Below, one piece after another: positions 1 to 6,278 of a stretch of 12,350 nt of DNA (position 1 is the first letter of the stretch; each line of letters opens with the position of its first letter). Below the pieces are notes generated by a model. The model was not told where the DNA came from, did no database searches, and was given only the letters and a program-made list of their open reading frames with translations. The stretch spans positions 1-12,350 of the forward strand of contig JBFWVD010000118.1 in NCBI GenBank assembly GCA_050246915.1, written 5' to 3'. The position numbers and the translations under genes are program-made. Source of the stretch: JBFWVD01 sp050246915 (GTDB taxonomy: Bacteria; Actinomycetota; Acidimicrobiia; Acidimicrobiales; Ilumatobacteraceae).

Positions 1-32
1 AACCCACCAACCCACCAACCCACCAACCCGCC
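1..32. repeat. 8-bp tandem repeat, four copies
   Basis: Four consecutive copies of AACCCACC occupy 1-8, 9-16, 17-24 and 25-32. The fourth copy carries one change (AACCCGCC). The array begins at the first base of the window, so its true length is unknown. The period is not a multiple of three, and I see no coding frame that uses it. It lies upstream of the palindrome and the second repeat array in front of menB. Confidence 0.9.
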
Positions 33-46
33 AAGAAGTTTCGAAG

Positions 47-71
47 GTTGTGATCGGTGAGCGATCACAAC
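47..71. promoter_or_regulatory. perfect inverted repeat (10-bp arms, 5-nt spacer)
   Basis: The arms GTTGTGATCG (47-56) and CGATCACAAC (62-71) are exact reverse complements around GTGAG. The element could be a dimeric-regulator operator for menB, whose start is 145 bases downstream, or the hairpin of a terminator for a gene left of the window. No T-run follows the right arm on the + strand, which argues against a classic intrinsic terminator. The half-sites TGTGA and TCACA resemble CRP/FNR half-sites, but they are 11 nt apart rather than 6, so a standard CRP site is unlikely. The palindrome is seen directly; its role is inference. Confidence 0.6.
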
Positions 72-83
72 GTGCGAGACTTT

Positions 84-176
84 CCGGGGCGAGCCGGGGC
101 GAGCCGGGGCGAGCCGGGGCGAGCCGGGGCGAGCTGGCGTGCGGGGGCGAGCCGGGGCGAGCTGGCGTGCGGGGGC
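84..176 (+). repeat. G-rich 10-bp/28-bp tandem repeat in the menB leader
   Basis: The unit GAGCCGGGGC occurs four times in a row at 91-130, preceded by a partial copy at 84-90. It is then interleaved with GAGCTGGCGTGCGGGGGC, giving two copies of a 28-bp composite unit at 121-148 and 149-176. The + strand holds eight runs of four or five G: 86-89, 96-99, 106-109, 116-119, 126-129, 143-147, 154-157 and 171-175. The first five are separated by exactly 6 nt, which fits the usual G-quadruplex pattern. The array ends about 40 bases before the menB start, so it may lie in the untranslated leader. Confidence 0.9.
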
Positions 177-202
177 GGAACTTCGTGCGGGGTTGGCGAG
201 AT

Positions 203-208
203 GAGAGG
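203..208 (+). promoter_or_regulatory. ribosome binding site of menB
   Basis: GAGAGG lies 8 nt before the ATG at 217 and is the only purine-rich Shine-Dalgarno-like match close to that codon. It supports 217 as the start over any upstream start inside the repeat array. Confidence 0.6.
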
Positions 209-216
209 CTGAGCGG

Positions 217-1116
217 ATGGTCTCCGAGATCTTCGACAGCTCAGTTTGGGTGCAGGTCCCCGGCTTCGCCTTCACCGACATCACCTACCACCGGGCCAAG
301 GCCCACGGAACGGTGCGGGTGGCGTTCAACCGACCCGAGATCCGTAACGCCTTCCGGCCCCACACCGTCGATGAGCTCTACATCGCGCTCGACCACGCCC
401 GTCAAAGCACCGACGTGGGATGCGTGTTGCTCACTGGCAACGGCCCGTCGCCCAAGGACGGCGTGCATGCCTTCTGCTCGGGTGGCGATCAACGCATCCG
501 CGGCCGTGACGGCTACAAGTACGCCGACGGCGAACTGGCCGAAACCATCGAGCCAGGTCGCGCCGGGCGCCTCCACATCCTCGAGGTGCAGCGACTCATC
601 CGCTTCATGCCCAAGGTCGTGATCTGCGTGGTGAACGGTTGGGCCGCCGGTGGCGGCCACAGCCTGCACGTCGTGAGCGACATGACCATCGCCAGCCGGC
701 AACACGCGCGCTTCAAGCAGACCGACGCCGACGTGGGCAGCTTCGACGCCGGTTACGGCTCGGCCTATCTGGCCCGCATGGTGGGGCAGAAGTTCGCCCG
801 CGAGATCTTCTTCCTCGGTCAGGAGTATTCGGCCGAAGATGCCCATCGCATGGGCGCGGTGAACGCCGTGGTCGATCACGCCGATCTCGAGAAGACGGCG
901 CTCGAATGGGGGCGGCTCGTCAACGGCAAGAGCCCCACAGCGCAACGGATGTTGAAGTATGCGTTCAACTTGGTCGACGACGGGTTGGTCGGCCAGCAAC
1001 TATTCGCCGGGGAGGCAACCCGGCTTGCCTACATGACGGACGAAGCGGTCGAAGGTCGTGATTCGTTCCTCGAGAAACGAGACCCTGACTGGTCGAAGTA
1101 CCCGTGGTACTACTGA
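217..1116 (+). CDS. menB: 1,4-dihydroxy-2-naphthoyl-CoA synthase (MenB)
   Basis: This 299-residue crotonase-superfamily enzyme converts o-succinylbenzoyl-CoA to 1,4-dihydroxy-2-naphthoyl-CoA, the ring-closing step of menaquinone synthesis in the cytoplasm. MenB-specific blocks are visible: NRPEIRNAFRP (38-48), CSGGDQRIRG (87-96), VNGWAAGGGHSLHVV (139-153), QTDADVGSFDAGYGSAYLA (168-186), GEATRLAYMTDEA (265-277) and the C-terminal DWSKYPWYY. Catalytic Asp177 and Tyr272 match the pair known from Mycobacterium tuberculosis MenB. Asp170 stands where bicarbonate-dependent (type I) enzymes have Gly, so this should be the bicarbonate-independent type II. The length is close to the ~300-residue actinobacterial norm. 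No other men gene lies in the window; a CLC gene follows 36 nt downstream on the same strand. Identification is near certain. Confidence 0.97.
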   Translation: MVSEIFDSSVWVQVPGFAFTDITYHRAKAHGTVRVAFNRPEIRNAFRPHTVDELYIALDHARQSTDVGCVLLTGNGPSPKDGVHAFCSGGDQRIRGRDGYKYADGELAETIEPGRAGRLHILEVQRLIRFMPKVVICVVNGWAAGGGHSLHVVSDMTIASRQHARFKQTDADVGSFDAGYGSAYLARMVGQKFAREIFFLGQEYSAEDAHRMGAVNAVVDHADLEKTALEWGRLVNGKSPTAQRMLKYAFNLVDDGLVGQQLFAGEATRLAYMTDEAVEGRDSFLEKRDPDWSKYPWYY

Positions 1117-1152
1117 GAGTCACCTTGTCGGAACCTACGCTCAACGGATCCC

Positions 1153-2460
1153 GTGATGGCTGAGGAACCAGTCGGTTCGCGCTTCGACGAGGAGCGCGGT
1201 GCCGTGGTCCATCTTGTTTCGTGGACCGTACTGGGGATCGTGTCCGGTCTGTTGGCCGGCGTGAGTTCGTTCGTGTTCCTCGATGTGCTCGATCGTGCGA
1301 CGCGCTACCGGGTTGAGCATCACTGGATCGTCTGGATCTTGCCATTGGCTGGTCTCGCGATCGGTCTCGTCTATCACTATGTCGGTGGCGACGCCCGACG
1401 GGGCACAGCGCTCCTCATCGATGAGATCCACGAACCGTCGCGGTGGGTTCCACGCAGGATGGCGCCGCTCGTGCTGATCGGCACGTGGACGAGTCATCTG
1501 TTCGGTGCCTCGGTGGGACGCGAAGGCACGGCATTGCAGATGTCTGCGAGCCTCACCGACAACGTCAGCCGAATCCTGCGCGTCAGGCCCACGGATCGAC
1601 GGATCCTGCTCAGCACTGCGTTGGCAGCTGGGTTCGGAGCCGTGTTCGGGGTGCCGCTGGCCGGCGCCGTCTTCGCGCTGGAAGTCCAGACCGTGGGACG
1701 CATCCGCTACGAAGCTCTGGTACCAGGGCTGGCCGCATCGGTGACGGGCAATCTCGTCGTCGGTGCCTTGGGATATGAACATGCGCAGATGCCCATGGTC
1801 GCAGTGCACCTCTCGGCGACGCTCGCGCTTCGCATCGCCATCGCAGGGGTGGCGTTCGGACTCGCCGGTGCGGTCTTCGCGTGGCTGACCCACTCGATCA
1901 AACGCTTCATGGAACGAATGATTCGGTGGGCGCCGTTGCGACCGGCCGCCGGGGGCATCGCCCTGATCGGGCTCGCCGCACTCGCCGGACGCGACTACCT
2001 CGGGCTCTCGATTCCCATCATCACGAGGTCTGTGAGCGGAGAGCACGTGGGCTTCGCGGTGTTCGCGCTCAAGCTCGTGTTCACCGCAGTGGCATTGGGC
2101 TGCTCATTTCCCGGTGGTGAGGTGACCCCCCTCTTCGTGATCGGATCCAGTCTGGGGGCGGCATTGTCGAGCCCATTGCACGTGCCCGTGACGCTGCTTG
2201 CCGCGGTGGGCTTCGTGGCAGTGTTCGCTGGAGCGTCGAACACCCCATTGGCGTGTTCGATCATGGCCGTCGAGCTCTTCGGCGGTCAGATTGCCGCGCC
2301 CGCAGCGATCGGGTGCGTGGTGGCGTATGTGTTCTCGCGACATCAAGGGATCTACGCGACGCAGCGCCACGAAAGCCGCAAGCATCATCCGTGGATGTTC
2401 AATCGGGTCGATCGTCCCGAGTCGGGTCGATCACCCCAGGAGCCTCCGACCGATATCTGA
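1153..2460 (+). CDS. CLC-family anion/proton antiporter, fluoride-type (CLC-F-like)
   Basis: This is a 435-residue polytopic membrane protein of the CLC fold without C-terminal CBS domains. Family marks are GREGT (122-126) with gating Glu124, GGEVTPLFVIG (321-331) and FAGASNTPLA (358-367). The canonical GSGIP anion-site motif is absent; the equivalent stretch reads GTALLIDEIHEP (84-95). This sequence and GREGT/GGEVTP are what I recall of CLC-F proteins, which export fluoride in exchange for protons, so fluoride efflux is the best inference. A chloride/proton exchanger remains possible. The start is GTG 1153 or the adjacent ATG 1156; neither has a clear Shine-Dalgarno. It lies 36 nt after menB, so co-transcription is plausible. 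Its last 62 bases overlap the 3' end of the convergent Cys-rich gene. Confidence 0.9.
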   Translation: MMAEEPVGSRFDEERGAVVHLVSWTVLGIVSGLLAGVSSFVFLDVLDRATRYRVEHHWIVWILPLAGLAIGLVYHYVGGDARRGTALLIDEIHEPSRWVPRRMAPLVLIGTWTSHLFGASVGREGTALQMSASLTDNVSRILRVRPTDRRILLSTALAAGFGAVFGVPLAGAVFALEVQTVGRIRYEALVPGLAASVTGNLVVGALGYEHAQMPMVAVHLSATLALRIAIAGVAFGLAGAVFAWLTHSIKRFMERMIRWAPLRPAAGGIALIGLAALAGRDYLGLSIPIITRSVSGEHVGFAVFALKLVFTAVALGCSFPGGEVTPLFVIGSSLGAALSSPLHVPVTLLAAVGFVAVFAGASNTPLACSIMAVELFGGQIAAPAAIGCVVAYVFSRHQGIYATQRHESRKHHPWMFNRVDRPESGRSPQEPPTDI

Positions 2461-3160
2461 GTCGCGCACGCAACTCGTCGTAAGTCCGATCGCCGACGAT
2501 GTCGCGCAATTCCTGTTCGAGCGTGACGGTGACCGGCTCGTCGGCGCAGAATGCTTCAGGTGCTTCGGTGCACCACCACGCCATCGTTGCACCACCCGGT
2601 CCCCAATCGTCGCGGCGCCACGCCCGCACGGTGATGTCGGTGAGGGCGTCGTCGGCGTTGCTTCGTAGCTCGAGTTCGTCGACCCGCAGCGGGATTCGGC
2701 TGCACGTCTGGGGTTTCCATCGGATCGGCTCGTCACCGGCCTCGAGCGCGGCCCGATGCAGCGAGCATCCCGGTCCGGCCGAGAACCCCGGCCGATTGAG
2801 GAAGATGCACGCGCCGTCCACCACCCTCGTCGTCCATCGGCCGCCGGACGCCTGCACGAACCCGTCAGCACGGCCCGCGTCGTGGAATTGCATCTCATCG
2901 GCCGACAAGGCGGCGGCGATGGCCGCGATGTTCATGGCCTCTTCCTCATCGGTGAGCACCACACCCACCGAGCAGCATCCGTCATGCAATTCAGGTTGAC
3001 GGGTTTCGTGGATGCCTTGGCAACCGGCACCCCAGATGCACTGCCAGCGCGAGGTGAGGAACCCGGCATCGAGGCGCCATCGGATCTTGTCGTCGGCGTC
3101 GATGATCTCGACGAAACGCGACTCGGGACCCTCGGGCCCGTCATCATGTCGAGCGGTCAC
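2399..3160 (-). CDS. Cys-rich protein, YkgJ/DUF3109-like pattern
   Basis: A 253-residue soluble protein of unknown function. It carries nine cysteines, most in short motifs: C41 and C47, HDGCCS (59-64), C118 in ACIFLN, GPGCSLH (129-135), C153 just after KPQT, then C197 and C205. The order (paired CC, then CxFL, then GxCxLH, then KPxxC) resembles the YkgJ-type cysteine-cluster and DUF3109 proteins, which are thought to bind metal or an Fe-S cluster. I propose metal binding only as inference. No signal peptide or membrane segment is seen. The GTG start at 3160 shares GTGA with the stop of the upstream thioesterase, implying translational coupling, and no separate ribosome site is evident. The 3' end overlaps the convergent CLC gene by 62 bases. 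Confidence 0.75.
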   Translation of the reverse strand: MTARHDDGPEGPESRFVEIIDADDKIRWRLDAGFLTSRWQCIWGAGCQGIHETRQPELHDGCCSVGVVLTDEEEAMNIAAIAAALSADEMQFHDAGRADGFVQASGGRWTTRVVDGACIFLNRPGFSAGPGCSLHRAALEAGDEPIRWKPQTCSRIPLRVDELELRSNADDALTDITVRAWRRDDWGPGGATMAWWCTEAPEAFCADEPVTVTLEQELRDIVGDRTYDELRARLRYRSEAPGVIDPTRDDRPD

Positions 3161-4032
3161 GACGAGCGACGAGGCGGTGGCTTGAGGGCCAGCGACTCCT
3201 GGCTGATGACCGCAAGGATCGTGCCATCAGCTGTCCGCACGGTGCCGTGGGCGACCCCGCGTGACGACGCGAACGACACCGCCTCGGCACTCACCAGCAT
3301 CCAGTCATCGGCGCGGGCCGGGCGCTGGAACCACACCGTGTGATCCATGGACGCGCCGGCGAGGCGTTGATAGATGGGTGTGCCCGGAGCGCGCGCCGTG
3401 GCGCTCATGCCGATGTCGGTGACGAAGGCGATGCACGCCAGATGATCGATGGGCTCTGTTCCCGGGGATCGCTTGGCTTTCGCCCAGAACGGATGGACAC
3501 TGGGTTTGGCCCCGGCCGAAGGCTGGAGTGCGACCCGCACGTCGTAGGCCTCCATCGCTGGCGACGTCGCCGCCGGTGCGACGAGATCGATGGGCACTTC
3601 TGGGTCGAGATGCTCACCAGACAGCGGCTCACTCCACTGCGTGCCATCACCGTCGTCGCCATCATCGGCGGAGCGGGGAGGTTCACTGCAGCTGACCGTG
3701 ACCAGCGCTCGAACGTCGTCACGTTGGCGAACAGTGAAGTGCCGCAGAGACGTCGAGCGCCCATCGCGCACCGACGTCATGTCATAGATGATCGGGTTCA
3801 CCACATCGCCGGCCGTGACAAAGTGGATGTGCAGCGAATGGGGCAATCGGCCGGTGGACCGATGGGCGATGATCAGCGTCTCGGCCGCGATCTGGCTACC
3901 GGGTAGGCGAGTGGCCCCCACGATGCCTGACTGCATGGGTGTACTGCGGAAGCGGTTCACGCCGTCCTCGACGACGTGGAACGAGATCCCGTCGGGCGGC
4001 GGGGGAGCCACCGCCCCGTGAGGTTCGCTCAC
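3157..4032 (-). CDS. acyl-CoA thioesterase II (TesB-like)
   Basis: A 291-residue double-hotdog thioesterase that hydrolyses acyl-CoA to free fatty acid and CoA. The N-terminal hotdog shows LPHSLHIHF (63-71), GDVVNPIIYD (75-84) and VRDGRS (88-93). The C-terminal hotdog shows ASMDHTVWFQRP (227-238) and ends in ISQESL. Asp206, Ser228 and Gln278 align with the Asp-Thr-Gln triad of E. coli TesB; the Thr is a Ser here. I chose GTG 4032 because AAAGG sits 9 nt upstream and the gene then begins 5 nt after the nitroreductase stop. An in-frame ATG at 4077 would add 15 residues and overlap the upstream gene by 40 bases. The acidic linker near residue 124 (ADDGDDGDG) is unusual but lies between the domains. 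It sits in a minus-strand unit with a crotonase and a nitroreductase. Confidence 0.9.
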   Translation of the reverse strand: MSEPHGAVAPPPPDGISFHVVEDGVNRFRSTPMQSGIVGATRLPGSQIAAETLIIAHRSTGRLPHSLHIHFVTAGDVVNPIIYDMTSVRDGRSTSLRHFTVRQRDDVRALVTVSCSEPPRSADDGDDGDGTQWSEPLSGEHLDPEVPIDLVAPAATSPAMEAYDVRVALQPSAGAKPSVHPFWAKAKRSPGTEPIDHLACIAFVTDIGMSATARAPGTPIYQRLAGASMDHTVWFQRPARADDWMLVSAEAVSFASSRGVAHGTVRTADGTILAVISQESLALKPPPRRSS

Positions 4033-4037
4033 CGATG

Positions 4038-4679
4038 TCAACCTTTGTTGCCCCAACGATCCCACGACGTGATCCACTCGGCCGGGGGACGGGCGGCCGG
4101 CTTGAAGTCATCGCCGGTGAAGTAGGCAAGCGGCACCAAGCCCACCTGGGTCACGTCGGCGGGAATGCCGAGCAGTTCGGCGGCATCGGCCTCTTTGAAC
4201 AGATGCACCGTGGTGAGCGAGGAGCCGAGCCCGCGCGAGCGTGCGGCGAGCATGAAGCTCCACACCGCCGGGAAGATCGAGCCGTAGAAGCCCGACGCCC
4301 ACGCGTTGCTCTGTCCCTCGATGCGACCCTTGATGCACGGCACCACGAGGGCGGGCACGTTGTGCAGGTTGGCCGAGAGGAACTGGGCGGACTCGTAGAT
4401 GCGCTGCACTTTGGCGCTGCCCGACTCGGCCGCGAGCTTGGCGGCGTCGGCGAAGTAGTCGCTGCCACCATCGCGGTAGATGTCGGCCAGCTTCGCCTTC
4501 ACCTCGGGGTCGGTGACGACGATCCAACGCCATCCCTGCATGTCCGACCCGGTGGGGGCCTGCTGGGAGATGCGGATGCAGTCGACGATGACCTCGCGGG
4601 GAACCTCACGGGACAGGTCCAGACGGCGGCGCACGGCGCGGGTGGTGGTGAGGACGTGATCGATGCTCTCGAGATCCAT
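4038..4679 (-). CDS. nitroreductase-family FMN oxidoreductase
   Basis: A 213-residue cytoplasmic flavoprotein of the nitroreductase fold. Visible marks are the N-terminal TTTRAVRRRLD (11-21), whose arginines typically contact the FMN phosphate, and APTGSDMQGWRW (41-52) at the flavin site. Near the C-terminal part, ARSRGLGSSLTTV matches the second FMN-contact segment. Such enzymes use NAD(P)H to reduce nitro groups, quinones or other acceptors; the substrate cannot be read from the sequence. The ATG at 4679 has GGAAAG 8 nt upstream (4688-4693). It is followed 5 nt later by the thioesterase and preceded 80 nt upstream by the crotonase gene, all on the minus strand, so a shared transcript is likely. 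Length is normal for the family. Confidence 0.9.
   Translation of the reverse strand: MDLESIDHVLTTTRAVRRRLDLSREVPREVIVDCIRISQQAPTGSDMQGWRWIVVTDPEVKAKLADIYRDGGSDYFADAAKLAAESGSAKVQRIYESAQFLSANLHNVPALVVPCIKGRIEGQSNAWASGFYGSIFPAVWSFMLAARSRGLGSSLTTVHLFKEADAAELLGIPADVTQVGLVPLAYFTGDDFKPAARPPAEWITSWDRWGNKG
4042..4046 (-). promoter_or_regulatory. ribosome binding site choosing the tesB-like start
   Basis: On the minus strand AAAGG lies 9 nt before GTG 4032 and overlaps the last codons of the nitroreductase gene. No comparable site precedes the in-frame ATG at 4077, so the shorter thioesterase is preferred. Confidence 0.5.
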
Positions 4680-4759
4680 GGGCCCAGCTTTCCAGACCGC
4701 GGGACGCTCAGTGCACGCCGCAGCGCTCGCTCAGCCGGCTCTGACTCAGCTGGCCCGAA

Positions 4760-5506
4760 TCACTTGCGCGGTCTGGTCATCCGCTCGGCGGTGTCGCTGG
4801 GGACGCCGAGCACCCGGCTGCGTTCCACCAACAGCGCGGCGTCCCGTGGTGTGGACGCGGCGTTGGCGAAGAGCCGCTTGGCCAATCGGTTGCCACTGGC
4901 CGAATTGGCCACGATGCGCGCCGCGAGCGCAGCGACCTCGGCGTCGAGCAGGTCGTCTGGATAGCAGTGGTTGGCCAGCGCGATGGCTTCGGCCTCAGCG
5001 CCGCTCACGCGACGAGACGTGTAGCCCATCTCCTTGGCCCTGGCCCGGCCGATGCGCTCGGGCAGCCGGACCGACATGCCCCAGATGGGGCTGAGGCCCC
5101 ATTGGCCGTGGGTGTCGGCGAACTGGGCCGACTCGCCAGCGATGATGAAGTCACACGCCAGCGCGATCTCCAGGCCGCCGGTGAGACAATGTCCCTTGAC
5201 CTTGGCGATCGTCGGCTGGGGGAGTGATTCGATGGCGTCGACGGTCTCAGACGGGAAGAACGGGTTGTCGATCACCGTCCCCTGGGCCGCGGCGATGGCG
5301 TCGAGATCATGTCCGGCACAGAACGCTCGCCCAGCCCCGGTGAGGATCACGCAGCCGATCGACTCGTCGTCCGCGATGGCGGCGAGATGGGCCCGGAGCT
5401 CGGCGAACACGCCCATGTGGACGGCGTTGAGCTTCTCGGGACGGTTCAAGGTGAGGGTTGCAACGCCATCGGCGTCATCGCGTAGGACCATGCTCATGTA
5501 CACCAT
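4760..5506 (-). CDS. enoyl-CoA hydratase/isomerase-family protein
   Basis: A 248-residue crotonase-fold protein acting on an acyl-CoA thioester. Motifs are LNRPEKLNAV (20-29), GRAFCAGHDLDAI (59-71), KGHCLTGGLEIALACDF (104-120) and FADTHGQWGLSP (129-140). The first catalytic glutamate of classical hydratases is present as Glu113, but the position of the second is His133. The reaction may therefore be other than simple hydration, as in many actinobacterial EchA paralogues. The open frame runs far upstream to 6097, but the homology begins at MVYMSMVLRDD. ATG 5506 has GAGG 9 nt before it, so I start there; ATG 5497 or 5491 would lose 3 or 5 residues. It is the first gene of a likely four-gene minus-strand unit. 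Confidence 0.9.
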   Translation of the reverse strand: MVYMSMVLRDDADGVATLTLNRPEKLNAVHMGVFAELRAHLAAIADDESIGCVILTGAGRAFCAGHDLDAIAAAQGTVIDNPFFPSETVDAIESLPQPTIAKVKGHCLTGGLEIALACDFIIAGESAQFADTHGQWGLSPIWGMSVRLPERIGRARAKEMGYTSRRVSGAEAEAIALANHCYPDDLLDAEVAALAARIVANSASGNRLAKRLFANAASTPRDAALLVERSRVLGVPSDTAERMTRPRK

Positions 5507-5515
5507 TGTGGCCCG

Positions 5516-5519
5516 CCTC
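5516..5519 (-). promoter_or_regulatory. ribosome binding site choosing the crotonase start
   Basis: GAGG on the minus strand sits 9 nt before ATG 5506. The alternative ATGs at 5497 and 5491 have no purine-rich site at proper distance, so 5506 is favoured. Confidence 0.45.
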
Positions 5520-5566
5520 GAAAGGTACGGGCTCAAGGCTGGCTCCGATGTGCCGACCATCGCGAT

Positions 5567-5914
5567 GTGCACGAGGAGCTGATCTGGGTCGATGCCGCGC
5601 CCAGCGACGCGGTCATCATCGACGCCATGCTCCCGGTCACGGTGGGTCGCGTCGAGCTGATCGTGACGCGAACTGCCGACGATGTGCATGCCTTGGCCGA
5701 TCTGTGCCCGCACGCCATGGTCCCCATCCATGGGGGCGAGTGCCGTGATGGCGTCATCACCTGTCCGTTCCACGACTGGCGCTTCAGCGTTCGCACGGGA
5801 GCACCACTGGGTTTCACGAAAGGATCGTTGCGCCGCTTCGGATGTCGTGAGATCAACGGCACGGTGCAAGTGGAGCTGCCGACATGGATGGTGGCTCCGC
5901 TCAGACGGCTGTGA
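5567..5914 (+). CDS. Rieske [2Fe-2S] ferredoxin-like protein
   Basis: A 115-residue single-domain Rieske protein. The cluster ligands are complete: Cys47-Pro-His49 and, 16 residues later, Cys66-Pro-Phe-His69 followed by DWRF. This is the arrangement of Rieske ferredoxins that pass electrons to aromatic or alkyl oxygenases, and of small nitrite-reductase-like subunits. No oxygenase or reductase partner is adjacent, so the partner is unknown. The start is GTG 5567; no other start codon lies further upstream in frame until well inside the divergent crotonase gene. No Shine-Dalgarno precedes it, and leaderless translation is possible. The stop overlaps the convergent VapC-like gene by 14 bases. 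It is divergent from the crotonase gene, with only 60 bases between the two starts. Confidence 0.85.
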   Translation: MHEELIWVDAAPSDAVIIDAMLPVTVGRVELIVTRTADDVHALADLCPHAMVPIHGGECRDGVITCPFHDWRFSVRTGAPLGFTKGSLRRFGCREINGTVQVELPTWMVAPLRRL

Positions 5915-6278
5915 CCCGAAATGTTGGCCGGGCATGCGTCGCGAGCACTTCGAGATCCTCGGGGTCACTGGTGATGACGACGGCACGCAGGCGAGATGCG
6001 GTGACGGCGATGTGGGCATCCACGACGTCGGATGTCGATGCCTTCGACAACAGCGCGCCGACCTGGTGCGCCTCATCCGCCGCGAAAGCAACGACATCGC
6101 ACCCGCGCAAGAACCTTCGCAACTGCGCTTGCCGCGGCGATCGACTGGCCTGGGCGATGACCGGGGACGTCGTCACGGGGAGCAGGCCGGCCTCGAGGCG
6201 TGCACGATGGTCGGCCCAGACGGCGCGGTCGTTGCGCTCGGCGGCGATGAGGACGCCCGTGTCGTAGATGGTGGTCAC
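5901..6278 (-). CDS. PIN-domain ribonuclease toxin (VapC-like)
   Basis: A 125-residue PIN-domain protein, the usual size of VapC toxins, which cleave RNA using Mg2+ held by acidic residues. Candidate metal ligands are Asp6 (IYDTGVLIAAE), Glu14, Asp84/Asp87 in SDVVDAHIAV and Asp105 in TSDPEDL. The start GTG 6278 shares GTGA with the stop of the upstream antitoxin gene, the classic coupled order antitoxin then toxin. The 3' end overlaps the Rieske gene by 14 bases. The family call is firm; toxicity and RNA target are inference. Confidence 0.9.
   Translation of the reverse strand: MTTIYDTGVLIAAERNDRAVWADHRARLEAGLLPVTTSPVIAQASRSPRQAQLRRFLRGCDVVAFAADEAHQVGALLSKASTSDVVDAHIAVTASRLRAVVITSDPEDLEVLATHARPTFRVTAV

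Noticed and set aside
47..71. Canonical CRP/FNR binding site
   Set aside because: Half-sites look right, but the spacer between TGTGA and TCACA is 11 nt instead of 6. I keep it as an unassigned palindrome.
1..176. CRISPR array
   Set aside because: The repeats are 8-10 bp and contiguous, with no unique spacers of 25-40 bp and no cas genes.
50..622. Plus-strand open frame through the G-rich repeat into menB
   Set aside because: Its first part is only repeat translation and the rest is an out-of-frame reading of menB. The menB frame has strong family motifs.
241..999. 252-codon minus-strand open frame antisense to menB
   Set aside because: High-GC antisense shadow with no recognisable domain; the + strand menB is unmistakable.
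1117..1152. Fluoride riboswitch before the CLC gene
   Set aside because: Only 36 bases are available and the conserved riboswitch core segments are absent.
4734..4754. Imperfect hairpin between the crotonase and nitroreductase genes
   Set aside because: The 7-bp stem has a mismatch on the transcribed minus strand and no T-run. The 80-base gap gives no other sign of termination.
5507..6097. N-terminal extension of the crotonase up to 6097
   Set aside because: It reads antisense to the Rieske gene and through part of the toxin gene, and has no homology to the family. A ribosome site supports ATG 5506.
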